DNA from: Streptomyces sp. SKN60
Lineage (GTDB): Bacteria; Actinomycetota; Actinomycetes; Streptomycetales; Streptomycetaceae
NCBI RefSeq assembly: GCF_026236535.1
Contig: NZ_JAHTMW010000005.1
Span: 1 to 64,000 of the forward strand
Reading direction: 5' to 3'
DNA length: 64,000 bases
The translations under genes and the position numbers were made by a program. A model generated the notes under the pieces. The model saw nothing but the letters and a program-made list of their open reading frames with translations, was not told the origin of the DNA and did not search any database. Shown piece by piece: positions 1 to 8,631 of the stretch (positions within the stretch are counted from its first letter, which is position 1; each line of letters begins with the position of its first letter).

Positions 1-1
1 G

Positions 2-388
2 ATCGACATGGCCGGCCTCGCCCGCACCCCCGGCATCGTCAAGGACGAGGTCAAGCCCCAGGTCCACACCTGGACCTTCCCCGACGGCAAGGTCGTCATC
101 GTCCTGTCCGAGGGCCGCCTCCTCAACCTCGGCAACGCGACCGGCCACCCGTCCTTCGTGATGTCGAACTCCTTCGCCGACCAGACCCTGGCCCAGATCG
201 AGCTGTTCACGAAGACCGGCGACTACCCCATCGGCGTGTACACCCTCCCCAAGCACCTCGACGAGAAGGTCGCCCGCCTCCACCTCGACGCCCTCGGCGT
301 GCGGCTCACGACCCTCCGCCCGGAGCAGGCATCGTACATCGGCGTCTTGGTGGAGGGCCCGTACAAGCCGGACCACTACCGCTACTGA
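2..388 (+). CDS. ahcY: S-adenosylhomocysteinase, C-terminal part (truncated by window start)
   Basis: The visible 128 residues match the end of S-adenosyl-L-homocysteine hydrolase, which splits SAH into adenosine and homocysteine in the activated methyl cycle. Characteristic pieces are the [20 protein letters not shown] stretch and the C-terminal KPDHYRY, whose lysine and tyrosine complete the active site and NAD pocket of the neighbouring subunit in this family. The frame is open from base 2, so the gene starts outside the window. The next gene starts 6 bp after the stop, which suggests co-transcription. Confidence 0.97.
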   Translation: MDMAGLARTPGIVKDEVKPQVHTWTFPDGKVVIVLSEGRLLNLGNATGHPSFVMSNSFADQTLAQIELFTKTGDYPIGVYTLPKHLDEKVARLHLDALGVRLTTLRPEQASYIGVLVEGPYKPDHYRY

Positions 389-394
389 GGCCGT

Positions 395-1096
395 ATGTGT
401 ACCGACACCGACACCGACACCGGCACCGACGTCGACGTCGACGTACGTGACCCGTGGCTCCCGGACCGGCTCCTGACCACGGAACGGGACCTGTTGATGC
501 CGCTGCTCCGGCGCACGCCGGAGGAGGCGTACGCCAACCGCACCGCCTGCCCCGGCTGGACCGCCCGGCAGGTGCTCGCGCACTGCGGGGCCGCGCTCGT
601 CAGGATCGTCGAGGGGCGGCTGGAGGAGGGCGTGTTCCTGCCGGAGGCCAACGCCTGTGACGTGGCCGAGCGCGAGGACTGGCCGCTCGGCCGGGTCCTC
701 GACGAGCTGGAGCGCGGCTTCACCGAGGCCGGCCCGGTGATCGCCGAGCGGGCGGACGGCCGGCTCGACGCGGTCGCGCTCGGCGAGTGGGTGCACGCCG
801 GGGACGTACGGGAGGCCTTCGGCGAGCCCGGCGCCTACTGCGGCGAGGCCCTGGACCTGGCCCTGCCGCTGCTCTCCGTCACCAGCCGCAAGCGGGAGAC
901 CCCGCGTCTGGTCGGCGTCCTGGCGGACCGGGGCGGCGGCGAGGTCGACCTCGGCAACGCCGTCGAGGGCCGCGCCCCGGCCCGCTTCCGCGGCGATGCG
1001 GCCACCTTGATCCGCATCTACTCGGGACGCCCGCTGGTCAGGACGCGGTACGAGCTGACGGGCGCGACGGAGCAGGAACTTCTCATCTACCGCTGA
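395..1096 (+). CDS. Maleylpyruvate isomerase/DinB-fold family protein (mycothiol-dependent type)
   Basis: A 233-residue protein with the actinobacterial maleylpyruvate-isomerase-family N-terminal four-helix domain: the segment TACPGWTARQVLAHCGAAL carries the Pro-Gly-Trp turn and the helix with a metal-binding His. Members are metal-dependent, mycothiol-using isomerases or transferases of mostly unknown substrate. The N-terminus is a low-complexity Thr-Asp/Val-Asp run (residues 3-17) made by a 6-bp repeat, so the real start could lie a little downstream. It follows ahcY by 6 bp and is closed by a strong hairpin. Function beyond family is not visible. Confidence 0.8.
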   Translation: MCTDTDTDTGTDVDVDVRDPWLPDRLLTTERDLLMPLLRRTPEEAYANRTACPGWTARQVLAHCGAALVRIVEGRLEEGVFLPEANACDVAEREDWPLGRVLDELERGFTEAGPVIAERADGRLDAVALGEWVHAGDVREAFGEPGAYCGEALDLALPLLSVTSRKRETPRLVGVLADRGGGEVDLGNAVEGRAPARFRGDAATLIRIYSGRPLVRTRYELTGATEQELLIYR

Positions 1097-1103
1097 GGGC
1101 GGC

Positions 1104-1131
1104 GGGCCCCGGTCCTGGTGGACCGGGGCCC
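1104..1131 (+). terminator. Hairpin terminator after the isomerase-family gene
   Basis: A perfect 11-bp stem, GGGCCCCGGTC with GACCGGGGCCC, around a 6-nt loop, 7 bp after the stop codon and followed by cacccctttc. It separates the ahcY operon from the synthetase gene. Confidence 0.85.
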
Positions 1132-1165
1132 ACCCCTTTCACTCACGCCAGTGAAGAGGACCCTT

Positions 1166-4100
1166 ATGTCGACCCGTTTACCCACACTCGACCGGCTGCT
1201 GCGCGCCCAGGCGGACGCGCGGCCCGACCACATCGCCGTCGCCTTCCAGGACGACACCCTCACCTTCCACGAGCTCCACGAGGGCGCCGCCGTCCTCGCC
1301 ACGTACCTCCGCACCCTCGGCGTCACCGCCGACCAGCGGATCGGCGTCCACGTCGAACCGTCGCTCGAACTGGTGATCGGCACGTGGGGCGTCGTGCTGT
1401 CCGGTGGCGCCTATGTGCCGCTCTCCCCGGAGTACCCGGAGGAGCGGCTGCGCTACATGATCGAGGACAGCGGCGCCCGGATCGTCTTCACCCAGGAGGC
1501 GTTCCGCGACCGCGTCGCCGAGCTCGCCCCGTCCGGCACCACCGTCGTCACCCTCAGGGACGCCGTCCAGTACGCCTGGCGCACCGCCGGCGCCGAACAG
1601 CCCATCGTCGACGCCGAGTTGGATCCGTCGCAGCTCGCGTACGTCATCTACACCTCCGGCTCCACCGGCAAGCCCAAGGGCGTGATGGTCGAGCACCGCT
1701 CGATCGTCTCCCAGATGGAGTGGATGGCCGCCGAGCACCGGCTCGGCCCCGGCGAGACCGTCGTCCAGAAGACGCCGATGAGCTTCGACGCCGCCCAGTG
1801 GGAGATCCTCGCCCCGGCCGTCGGCGCCCGCGTCGCCATGGGCCCGCCCGGTGTCTACCGCGACCCCGAGGGCCTGATCGACACCGTGCGGCGGCACGAC
1901 GTCACCATGCTGCAGTGCGTGCCGACCCTCCTCCAGGCCCTCGTCGACACCGAGCGCCTCGCCTCCTGCACCAGCCTGCGCCGGGTCTACTCGGGCGGCG
2001 AGATCCTGTCCCGGAACCTCGCCGTTCAGGTGCTCGGCGAACTGCCGGACGCCGACCTGGTCAACCTGTACGGCCCCACCGAGTGCACCATCAACGCCTC
2101 CTCGCACACCGTCGACCGCGCCACGGTCGCCGCCGGACCGGCCGCGATACCGATCGGCAGACCGGCGTACGAGACCGCCTTCCACATACGGGACGGCGAG
2201 CTGTGCATCGGCGGCGTCCAGGTGGCGCGGGGGTACCTGGACCGGCCGGAGCTGACCGCCGAGAAGTTCGTCACCGGCGAGGACGGCCAACGCCTCTACC
2301 GTACGGGCGACTTGGCGACCCTCGACGAGGACGGCACCGTGCAGTTCGCCGGCCGCGCCGACAACCAGGTCAAGCTGCGCGGCTTCCGCGTCGAACTCGA
2401 CGAGATCGCCCTCGCCATCGAGGACCACGACTGGGTCAAGAACGCCGCCGTCATCGTCAAGAACGAGCCGCGCACCGGCTTCCAGAACCTGGTCGCCTGC
2501 GTCGAGCTGTCCCCCAAGGAAGCCGCCCTGATGGACCAGGGCAACCACGGCGCCCACCACCAGTCCAAGGAGTCCAAGCTCCAGGTCAAGGCGCAGCTGT
2601 CCAACGCGGGCACCCTCGACGCCGCCGCCCTCGCTGGCCGCCCCGTCGTCGAGCTCCCCGGCCGCACCGCGAGCGAGCGGATGCGCCGTACCGTCTTCGC
2701 CCGCAAGACCTACCGCTTCTACGACGGCGGCCCGGTCACCCGCGCCGACGTCCTCACCGCCCTCGCCCGCCGCCCCGAGGCCATCGGCTCCCGCGCCCTC
2801 GGCACCCTCACCGCCGCCGACCTCGGCGAGATCCTGCGCTGGTTCGGCCAGTTCCACAGCGAGCAGCGGCTGCTCCCGAAGTACGGCTACGCCTCGCCGG
2901 GCGCGCTCTACGCGACCCGTCTGTACGTGGAGCTGCGCGGCGTCGCGGGCCTGGAGCCCGGCACGTACTACTACCACCCGGTGCACCACCAGCTGTACCT
3001 GATGGAGCCGATGGAGCCGGGGGCGGGTGACGGCGATCCGCTGGTCCGCTTCGGCTTCCACGGCACCTGGGAGGCGATCGAGCCGGTCTACAAGAACAAC
3101 ATCCGCGAGGTCCTGGAGATCGAGACCGGCCACATGGTCGGCCTCTTCGAGGAGATCCTGCCGCCGCTCGGCCTGGACATCCGCCCCGTGCGCGGCGGCG
3201 AGGGAACCGAGCTGGCGACCTTCGAACTCACCCCGTACGACGGGGAGTCGGCGTCCGGTCCGGAGGTGGATCTGTACGTCCAGGCGCACCCGGGCCGGAT
3301 CGCCGACCTGGACGCGGGCCAGTACGCGTACGAGGGCGGCGAGTTGGTGCGGATCGCCGACGGGGTCGTCGAGAAGAAGCACGTCATCGCGATCAACCAG
3401 GCGGTGTACGAGCGGGCTTCGCTCGGCGTGACGGTCATCAGCCGGGGCGCGGAGACCTGGCGCTCGTACATCGACCTCGGCCGCGCCCTCCAGCGGCTCC
3501 AACTCGGCGGCCACGGCCTCGGGTTCATGTCCTCCGGCTACAGCTCGATGTCCGGTCACCCGCTGCCCGCCGCGCGCCGCATGGACGAGGTCCTGGCGGA
3601 GGCGGGCCGGCCGACCGGGCCGTCGTACTTCTTCGTCGGCGGCCGGGTCAGCGAGCAGCAGCGGCTCGACGAGGGCATGTACGAGGACACCGTCCACATG
3701 AAGGGCCCGGCGGAGATGATCCGCGACGACCTGGTCCGGCAGCTGCCCGACTACATGATCCCCAACCGGGTCGTCGTCCTCGACCGGCTGCCGCTGTCCG
3801 CCAACGGCAAGGTCGACACCAAGGCGCTCGGCGAGCTCGCCCTCGTCAACGCGGGCCTGCACGGCCGCCCGCACGTCCCGCCCCGTACGCGCACCGAGCG
3901 GCGGCTCGCGGAGATCTGGGCGGCGGCGCTCAAGTACGAGGAGGTCGAGGCGGTCTCCGTCCAGGACGACTTCTTCGAGTCGGGCGGCAACTCGCTGATC
4001 GCGGTCGCGCTGATCACGAAGATCAACCGCGCGTTCGCCGACCCGGAGGGCGATGCCGCTCCGGGGCTGCCGCTCCAGATCCTCTTCGAGTGCCCGACGA

Positions 4101-4927
4101 TCGAGAAGCTCGCCCACCGCGTGGACGGCGCCGCCGCGGCCCCCGCCTCCCGACTCGTACGGTTGCACGCGGCCGGCGCGCAGTCGCCGGTGTACTGCTG
4201 GCCCGGGCTCGGCGGCTACACCATGAACCTGCGCTTCCTGGCGGAGGAGATCGGCCTCGACCGCCCCTTCTACGGGGTGCAGGCGCACGGCATCAACCGG
4301 GGCGAGAGCCCGTACGCCACCATCCGCGAGATGGCCGAGGCCGACGTCGCCGCGATCCGGCGCCGCCAGCCCTCGGGCCCGTACACCCTGTGGGGCTACT
4401 CCTTCGGCGCCCGCGTCGCCTTCGAGGCGGCACACCGCCTTGAGGCGGCGGGGGAGCAGGTGGAGCACCTGTTCCTGATCGCGCCGGGCTCGCCGAAGGT
4501 GCGGGCGGAGTCGGCGGCGGGCGGCGCCTCGTACGCGAACCCCGGCTTCACCCAGATCCTGTGGTCGGTCTTCGCGGGCGCGCTGGGGGAGGTGCCGGCG
4601 TCGGTGTCGGACACCGAGTCGTTCGTGAAGCATGTGGCGGAGAGCTTCCCCGCCCTTGACCCGGAGCTGGTCGGGCGGATCGTCGCGATCGTCGAGAAGA
4701 CCTTCGAATTCACGTACACCTTCCGTGAGTTGACCGAGCGGACGGTGTCCTGCCCGGTCACCGTCTTCAAGGCGCGCGGCGACGACTACTCCTTCCTGGA
4801 GGAGGCGACGGGCTGGTCGGAGCGCCCGCCGACGGTGGTGGAGCTGGACGCGGACCACTACGGGCTGCTGCGGGCGCCGGAGCTGAAGGAGCTGGTGAAG
4901 AAGATCCGCTACCGGATGGGGAGGTAG
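1166..4927 (+). CDS. indC: Indigoidine synthetase-type NRPS (A-Ox-T-TE)
   Basis: A 1253-residue single-module NRPS with the exact architecture of BpsA/IndC, which cyclises and oxidises two L-glutamines to the blue pigment indigoidine. Visible pieces: adenylation motif YTSGSTGKPKG (about 162-172), YGPTE (302-306), RTGDL and the NQVKLRGFRVELDEI segment (about 395-415); an FMN oxidation domain spliced into the adenylation domain after that segment (about 430-800, with FARKTYRFY and KYGYASPGALYAT); the resumed adenylation end LPLSANGK (about 873); carrier protein GGNSL with phosphopantetheine Ser943; thioesterase GYSFG with Ser1079. Length is close to BpsA (about 1280). The ATG at 1166 has AGAGGA just upstream; the open frame extends to 1118 but lacks a better start. 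The carrier needs a PPTase, and none is in the window. No indA/indB-like genes are adjacent. Confidence 0.95.
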   Translation: MSTRLPTLDRLLRAQADARPDHIAVAFQDDTLTFHELHEGAAVLATYLRTLGVTADQRIGVHVEPSLELVIGTWGVVLSGGAYVPLSPEYPEERLRYMIEDSGARIVFTQEAFRDRVAELAPSGTTVVTLRDAVQYAWRTAGAEQPIVDAELDPSQLAYVIYTSGSTGKPKGVMVEHRSIVSQMEWMAAEHRLGPGETVVQKTPMSFDAAQWEILAPAVGARVAMGPPGVYRDPEGLIDTVRRHDVTMLQCVPTLLQALVDTERLASCTSLRRVYSGGEILSRNLAVQVLGELPDADLVNLYGPTECTINASSHTVDRATVAAGPAAIPIGRPAYETAFHIRDGELCIGGVQVARGYLDRPELTAEKFVTGEDGQRLYRTGDLATLDEDGTVQFAGRADNQVKLRGFRVELDEIALAIEDHDWVKNAAVIVKNEPRTGFQNLVACVELSPKEAALMDQGNHGAHHQSKESKLQVKAQLSNAGTLDAAALAGRPVVELPGRTASERMRRTVFARKTYRFYDGGPVTRADVLTALARRPEAIGSRALGTLTAADLGEILRWFGQFHSEQRLLPKYGYASPGALYATRLYVELRGVAGLEPGTYYYHPVHHQLYLMEPMEPGAGDGDPLVRFGFHGTWEAIEPVYKNNIREVLEIETGHMVGLFEEILPPLGLDIRPVRGGEGTELATFELTPYDGESASGPEVDLYVQAHPGRIADLDAGQYAYEGGELVRIADGVVEKKHVIAINQAVYERASLGVTVISRGAETWRSYIDLGRALQRLQLGGHGLGFMSSGYSSMSGHPLPAARRMDEVLAEAGRPTGPSYFFVGGRVSEQQRLDEGMYEDTVHMKGPAEMIRDDLVRQLPDYMIPNRVVVLDRLPLSANGKVDTKALGELALVNAGLHGRPHVPPRTRTERRLAEIWAAALKYEEVEAVSVQDDFFESGGNSLIAVALITKINRAFADPEGDAAPGLPLQILFECPTIEKLAHRVDGAAAAPASRLVRLHAAGAQSPVYCWPGLGGYTMNLRFLAEEIGLDRPFYGVQAHGINRGESPYATIREMAEADVAAIRRRQPSGPYTLWGYSFGARVAFEAAHRLEAAGEQVEHLFLIAPGSPKVRAESAAGGASYANPGFTQILWSVFAGALGEVPASVSDTESFVKHVAESFPALDPELVGRIVAIVEKTFEFTYTFRELTERTVSCPVTVFKARGDDYSFLEEATGWSERPPTVVELDADHYGLLRAPELKELVKKIRYRMGR

Positions 4928-4954
4928 TTCGTTCGGCGGACATGGTCGTGCGGG

Positions 4955-4989
4955 GTGGGGTCCCGGCTGTTGTGCTGGTCGGGACCCAC
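4955..4989 (+). terminator. Hairpin between the synthetase and the small ABM-like gene
   Basis: GTGGGGTCCCG pairs with CGGGACCCAC (one bulged G) around a 14-nt loop, 27 bp after the synthetase stop. No T-tract, as is common in Streptomyces. Confidence 0.65.
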
Positions 4990-5013
4990 TCCATCCTCTG
5001 TACGGGAGCACCC

Positions 5014-5295
5014 ATGGCCGTCATCGTCACCGTAGAGATCCCCGGCGGCACCGAGGAGATCTACCGCCGCACCACCGAGCAGATCACCTCGGCCCCCTGG
5101 TTCCCGATGCCGGGGTTCCTCGCCCACGCGGCCGGCCCGGACGGGTCCGGCGGCTGGCGGATCGTGGACTTCTGGGAGTCGGAGGCGGCGTTCCAGGCCT
5201 TCGTGGAGAAGGCGACGCCGATCTTCCAGGAGATGGGGACGCCGCCGGTGATGCCGAAGGTGGACGAGGCGGTGCAGGTGATCCTGAACCCGTAG
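5014..5295 (+). CDS. Small ABM-like dimeric alpha/beta-barrel protein
   Basis: A 93-residue protein starting MAVIVTVEIPGGTEEIYRR and carrying the pattern GGWRIVDFWESEAAFQAF, the strand-helix arrangement of small antibiotic-biosynthesis-monooxygenase-type (dimeric ferredoxin-like barrel) proteins. Such proteins include cofactor-free monooxygenases, heme-degrading enzymes and many of unknown role. The ATG at 5014 follows ACGGGAGC. It stands alone behind the synthetase terminator; a link to pigment synthesis is possible but not shown. Confidence 0.7.
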   Translation: MAVIVTVEIPGGTEEIYRRTTEQITSAPWFPMPGFLAHAAGPDGSGGWRIVDFWESEAAFQAFVEKATPIFQEMGTPPVMPKVDEAVQVILNP

Positions 5296-5305
5296 GCCGC
5301 GCGAC

Positions 5306-5346
5306 CGCGGTAAGCCGAACGCGGTAAGCCGACCGCGGTAAACCGA
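5306..5346. repeat. Three tandem copies of a 13-bp motif after the ABM-like gene
   Basis: CGCGGTAAGCCGA occurs at 5306-5318, 5320-5332 and, with one change, 5334-5346, a 14-bp period. It begins 11 bp after a stop codon, like several other short tandem arrays in this window. Confidence 0.85.
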
Positions 5347-5383
5347 TTGCGGCGGGGCGGGGCGCGGCGGCACCCTACGGGCC

Positions 5384-5491
5384 ATGACCGCCATCACTCG
5401 CCCCGCCGCTTCTGCCTGCCACGTCGTCGCCGCCGCGCGCCGACAGCAGCAGCCCGGCACCCCCGGAGGCGCGACCCCACCCGTCGCGTGA
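5384..5491 (+). CDS. Possible 35-residue leader ORF coupled to the LysE-type gene
   Basis: ATG at 5384 opens a 35-codon frame (starting MTAITRPAASACHVVAAARR) whose TGA overlaps the GTG start of the exporter gene as GTGA. There is no clear ribosome binding site and no recognisable domain. The stop-start overlap and GC-rich third positions suggest a translated upstream ORF; it could equally be chance open frame in GC-rich DNA. Confidence 0.35.
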   Translation: MTAITRPAASACHVVAAARRQQQPGTPGGATPPVA

Positions 5492-6114
5492 TCACCGCGG
5501 CGGTCGCCGGCCTGCTCGCCGGCTACGGCATCGCGATCCCCGTCGGCGCGGTCGGCGCCTACCTCGTCGCCGTCACGGCCCGTACGGGCTGGCGCACCGG
5601 CGCCTCGGCCGCACTCGGCGTCGCGACGGCGGACGGCGTGTACGCGCTGCTCGCGGTCGCGGGCGGCTCGGTCCTCGTCCCGCTGCTCACCCCGGTGATG
5701 ACCCCGCTGCGGTGGGTCTCCGCCGTGGTCCTGGTCGTCCTCGCGGTGCGTGCCGCCTGGACGGCCGTCCGCGCCCACCGCGCCGGCGCGCTCGCCTCAC
5801 GCGACGACGGCGCCCCCGGCCCCGGCCCGGCCCGCGCCTACCTCACCTTCCTGGGCATCACGATCCTCAACCCCATGACGGTGATCTACTTCGCCGCCCT
5901 CATCCTCGCGACCGGCCCGGCCGCCCCGTCCTCCGCCCCCGAGCGCACCGCGTTCGTCCTCGCCGCCCTCCTCGCCTCCGCCAGCTGGCAACTCCTCCTC
6001 ACCACCGGCGGCACCCTCCTGGGCCGCACCCTCACCGGTCCCCGCGGCCGCCTGGCGACGGCCCTGGCGTCGAGCACGCTGATCGTGGTGCTCGCGGTGC
6101 GGCTGGTGGGGTGA
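5488..6114 (+). CDS. LysE/RhtB-family amino-acid exporter
   Basis: A 208-residue membrane protein with about six hydrophobic segments and the LysE-family landmarks: N-terminal GYGIAIPVGAVGAYL (the conserved Gly-Pro helix) and LGITILNPMTVIYFAALI, the family NP signature. Members export amino acids or small derivatives. The GTG at 5488 gives the usual family length and overlaps the stop of a 35-codon upstream frame; the frame stays open upstream to 5347 but that extension is Arg/Pro-rich and looks non-coding. Substrate unknown. Confidence 0.88.
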   Translation: MITAAVAGLLAGYGIAIPVGAVGAYLVAVTARTGWRTGASAALGVATADGVYALLAVAGGSVLVPLLTPVMTPLRWVSAVVLVVLAVRAAWTAVRAHRAGALASRDDGAPGPGPARAYLTFLGITILNPMTVIYFAALILATGPAAPSSAPERTAFVLAALLASASWQLLLTTGGTLLGRTLTGPRGRLATALASSTLIVVLAVRLVG

Positions 6115-6150
6115 GAGCGGATCCCACGGATCCCGCCGCGCGCGGGCGGG

Positions 6151-6723
6151 TCAGCGCACCACGTCGAAGACCTGCTTCTGCACCCCGTTCGCGTACGCCT
6201 CCTGCTCCACCAGCTGCAGCTTCTGCGCGTCCTTGTCCGTCGTGCTGAAGAGCCGCTTGCCCGCGCCGAGGAGGAGCGGGAAGACCAGCAGGTGGTAGCG
6301 GTCGATCAGGTCCGCGTCCGCGAGGGCGCGGACCAGGCTCGCGCTGCCGTGGACGATGATCGGGCCGCCCTCGGTCTCCTTCAGGGCGGCGACCTCGTCG
6401 AGGGAGCGCAGGATCGTCGTCTCGCCCCAGTTCGACACCAGGTCGTCCTCGCCGAGGGTGGTGGACACCACGTACTTCGGCATCTCCTTGTAGTCGGCGA
6501 AGTCCGCCATGTCCGGCCACACCGGGCTGAACGCCTCGTAGCTCGTACGCCCGAGCAGCATCGCCGTGGCCTCCTGCTGCTCGCGGCCCTTGAGCTCGAA
6601 GGCCTCGGGCAGGAACTCCGTGTGCTTGAAGGTCCAGCCGGAGTTGCGGTAGCCGGGCTCGCCGCCCGGGGCCTCGACGACGCCGTCGAGCGAGACGAAG
6701 GCGGAGGCGATGAGCTTGCGCAT
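6151..6723 (-). CDS. Dihydrofolate-reductase-fold (RibD C-terminal-like) protein
   Basis: A 190-residue protein beginning MRKLIASAFVSLDGVVEAPGG, the typical start of the DHFR/RibD-C reductase family common in actinobacteria; later features are LLGRTSYEAFSPVWP and PIIVHGSASLVRAL, the nucleotide-binding region. Members are putative NADPH-dependent reductases of unknown substrate, unlikely to be the housekeeping DHFR. The ATG at 6723 follows GAGGAC at good spacing; it is convergent with the LysE gene. Confidence 0.9.
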   Translation of the reverse strand: MRKLIASAFVSLDGVVEAPGGEPGYRNSGWTFKHTEFLPEAFELKGREQQEATAMLLGRTSYEAFSPVWPDMADFADYKEMPKYVVSTTLGEDDLVSNWGETTILRSLDEVAALKETEGGPIIVHGSASLVRALADADLIDRYHLLVFPLLLGAGKRLFSTTDKDAQKLQLVEQEAYANGVQKQVFDVVR

Positions 6724-6805
6724 GGTGTGTCCTCGGGATCTCGGTGGTCCAAGCGGTCCAGGTGGTCTCACGTACACCTACTACGACCCATGATCACCGA
6801 GAAAC

Positions 6806-8197
6806 TCATCGGTCGGCCGGACGGATGTTCTGGTTGTGGTGGAAGACGTTCTCCGGGTCGTACGTCCTCTTCACCTCCGCCAGGCGTTCGTAGTGCCCGC
6901 GGTACGTCGCCTTCACCCGGTCCCGGGACTCGTCCTGGCCGATGAAGTTGACGTACGCGCCGCCCATCGACTGCGGGTGCAGCGCCTCCCAGTAGTTCAC
7001 CGCCCAGTCGCGGATCGCGCCCGCGTCGCCCGGCTCCGGGCTGATGCCGGCGATCACGCCGGACCAGACGGCGTCGCGGTAGGCCCACGCCGTGTCCACC
7101 GGGCCGAGGCGGTGGGCGGCGCCGTCGACCGGGTAGAGGTGCATGGTCGACAGCTCGCTCGGGATGTCCTCCAGGAAGGAGCGGTGCACGTCGATCGCGT
7201 CGTCCGTGATCCGGTCGAAGAAGTCGCCGCGCCAGTACCACTGCAGACCCTTCGGGATCAGCTCGTCGAACATCGACTGGATCCCGGGGTACGGGACGGG
7301 TGTCGCGAAGTGGAAGGCGGGCGGGGCGGGATCGGAGACCGGCACGAACAGCTTCGCCAGGCTCTCCTCGTCCGTGGGCCCGGTGGTGCACCACACCACG
7401 CCGCACATCTTCCTGTGGTGGATCTCCTCCGGGAACGGCGGCCCCGGCGCCACCACCAGCGTGGCGAAGAAGCCGTTCAGGTCCTCGGCCGCGGCCGGCA
7501 GGAACTCCCGGTACCAGCGCAGCACCGCGCCGATGTGCTCCGGCTCCCACAGCGTCACGCCGAGCCCGACCGTGTCCACCGGGTGCAGCGCGAAGCGGAA
7601 GGCGGTGACGACGCCGAAGTTGCCTCCGCCGCCGCGCAACGCCCAGAAGAGGTCCGGGTGTTCCTCGGCGGAGGCGGTGACGGTGGTGCCGTCCGCGAGC
7701 ACCACGTCCGCCGCGAGGAGGTTGTCGATGGTGAGCCCGTACGCCCGGGTCAGATGCCCGTGCCCGCCGCCCAGGGTGAGCCCGCCGACGCCGGTCGTCG
7801 ACATGATCCCGGCGGGCGTCGCGAGCCCGTGCCCGTGCGCCTCGTGGTCCAGGTCGCCCAGCTGGCTGCCGCCGCCGACCAGCGCGGTCCGGGACCGGGG
7901 ATCGACCCGTACCCAGCGCAGCCCGTGCGACAGGTCCACGACCAGCGCGTCGTCGACCATGCAGAGGCCGCCGCCGCTGTGCCCGCCGCCGTACACGGAG
8001 AGGTCGACGCCGTTCTCACGGGCGAACCGCACCGCCGCCCGTACGTCCGTCGGGTCCGCGCACCGCGCGATCGCCGCGGGCCGCCGGTCGACCATCGCGT
8101 TGTAGACCGTGCGCGCCTCGTCGTACCCCGCGTCCTGCGGTCCGATCACCTCGCCCCGCAGCCGCTCCCGCAGGGTCTCCACCGCCGTGCCGCCCAT
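6806..8197 (-). CDS. FAD-linked oxidoreductase, berberine-bridge-enzyme type
   Basis: A 463-residue flavoprotein. The N-terminal PCMH/FAD_binding_4 domain (about 30-210) shows NGVDLSVYGGGHSGGG, where the His is the usual covalent flavin attachment site, and GGLTLGGGHGHLTRAYGL; the C-terminal BBE motif is YDPENVFHHNQNIRP. Family members oxidise sugars, alkaloids or polyketides with O2. The second usual flavin-linking Cys of bicovalent members is absent from the GNFG region (GGGGNFGVVTAFRF), which suggests single covalent attachment. The start is ATG 8197, preceded by GGAGG; an upstream in-frame GTG is six codons earlier. It probably shares a transcript with the small repeat protein 36 bp upstream. 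Confidence 0.92.
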   Translation of the reverse strand: MGGTAVETLRERLRGEVIGPQDAGYDEARTVYNAMVDRRPAAIARCADPTDVRAAVRFARENGVDLSVYGGGHSGGGLCMVDDALVVDLSHGLRWVRVDPRSRTALVGGGSQLGDLDHEAHGHGLATPAGIMSTTGVGGLTLGGGHGHLTRAYGLTIDNLLAADVVLADGTTVTASAEEHPDLFWALRGGGGNFGVVTAFRFALHPVDTVGLGVTLWEPEHIGAVLRWYREFLPAAAEDLNGFFATLVVAPGPPFPEEIHHRKMCGVVWCTTGPTDEESLAKLFVPVSDPAPPAFHFATPVPYPGIQSMFDELIPKGLQWYWRGDFFDRITDDAIDVHRSFLEDIPSELSTMHLYPVDGAAHRLGPVDTAWAYRDAVWSGVIAGISPEPGDAGAIRDWAVNYWEALHPQSMGGAYVNFIGQDESRDRVKATYRGHYERLAEVKRTYDPENVFHHNQNIRPADR

Positions 8198-8233
8198 GAC
8201 ATGCCTCCGTGGCACCCCTGCCTTGCGGCCGCG

Positions 8234-8512
8234 CTACTTCTCCAGTTTCCGCCCGCGCGGCACGCACCGCGAGCTCATGACGGCCCGCGCCGACCGCCAC
8301 GACATCACGGAGAGCACGGACCGCGCGGAGAGCAGCGACCCGACGCTCAGGAAGGACCCGACGGACCCGATCGAGAACGACGACCCGACCGAGCCGATCG
8401 ACATGAAGGACCCGACGGACCCGATGGAGAGGAAGGAGTTCTTCGACCAGAGGGAGAGGGACGAGCCGGAGCCGTTGCCGGTACGGGAGTTGGTGCGCGT
8501 ATGTGAGGACAT
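8234..8512 (-). CDS. Small protein with SIGSVGSF repeats
   Basis: A 92-residue Ser/Gly-rich protein in which an octad like L-S-I-G-S-V-G-S-F is repeated about four to five times (residues about 28-60), followed by a decayed LSxxSxLSxMS tail and a basic C-terminus. Third codon positions are strongly GC, unlike the antisense frame, so it is likely real. The regular hydrophobic-Ser-Gly pattern suggests a beta-helix or membrane-surface repeat. I recall similar uncharacterised proteins in Streptomyces. It lies immediately upstream of the FAD oxidoreductase in the same direction. The start (ATG 8512) has only a weak ribosome binding site. Confidence 0.7.
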   Translation of the reverse strand: MSSHTRTNSRTGNGSGSSLSLWSKNSFLSIGSVGSFMSIGSVGSSFSIGSVGSFLSVGSLLSARSVLSVMSWRSARAVMSSRCVPRGRKLEK

Positions 8513-8540
8513 GTTCCGAGCGTAGGCCGGTACGCGCCAC

Positions 8541-8579
8541 GGGCCCACCCGGCGCGACGGTGCTGCGACGGGTGGGCCC
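8541..8579 (-). terminator. Hairpin terminator downstream of tpx
   Basis: GGGCCCACCC and GGGTGGGCCC form a perfect 10-bp stem around a 19-nt loop, between the end of tpx and the start of the next minus-strand gene. Confidence 0.7.
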
Positions 8580-8631
8580 GGGGTGCGTGCGGGGTGCGGG
8601 GCCGGGGTGTGGGGCCGGGGTGCCGCGGGGG

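Noticed and set aside
1178..5011. 1277-codon open frame antisense to the indigoidine synthetase
   Set aside because: It mirrors the NRPS codons (GC-rich third positions of the plus gene), has no recognisable domain and an abnormal residue composition (runs of Gly, Ala, Arg, Asp).
6836..8506. Long plus-strand frame opposite the FAD oxidoreductase
   Set aside because: Shadow of the minus-strand gene; Arg/Pro/Gly-rich and no domain.
8109..8525. 138-codon plus-strand frame with repeated DPT residues
   Set aside because: It is the antisense of the SIGSVGSF repeat gene; codon bias favours the minus strand.
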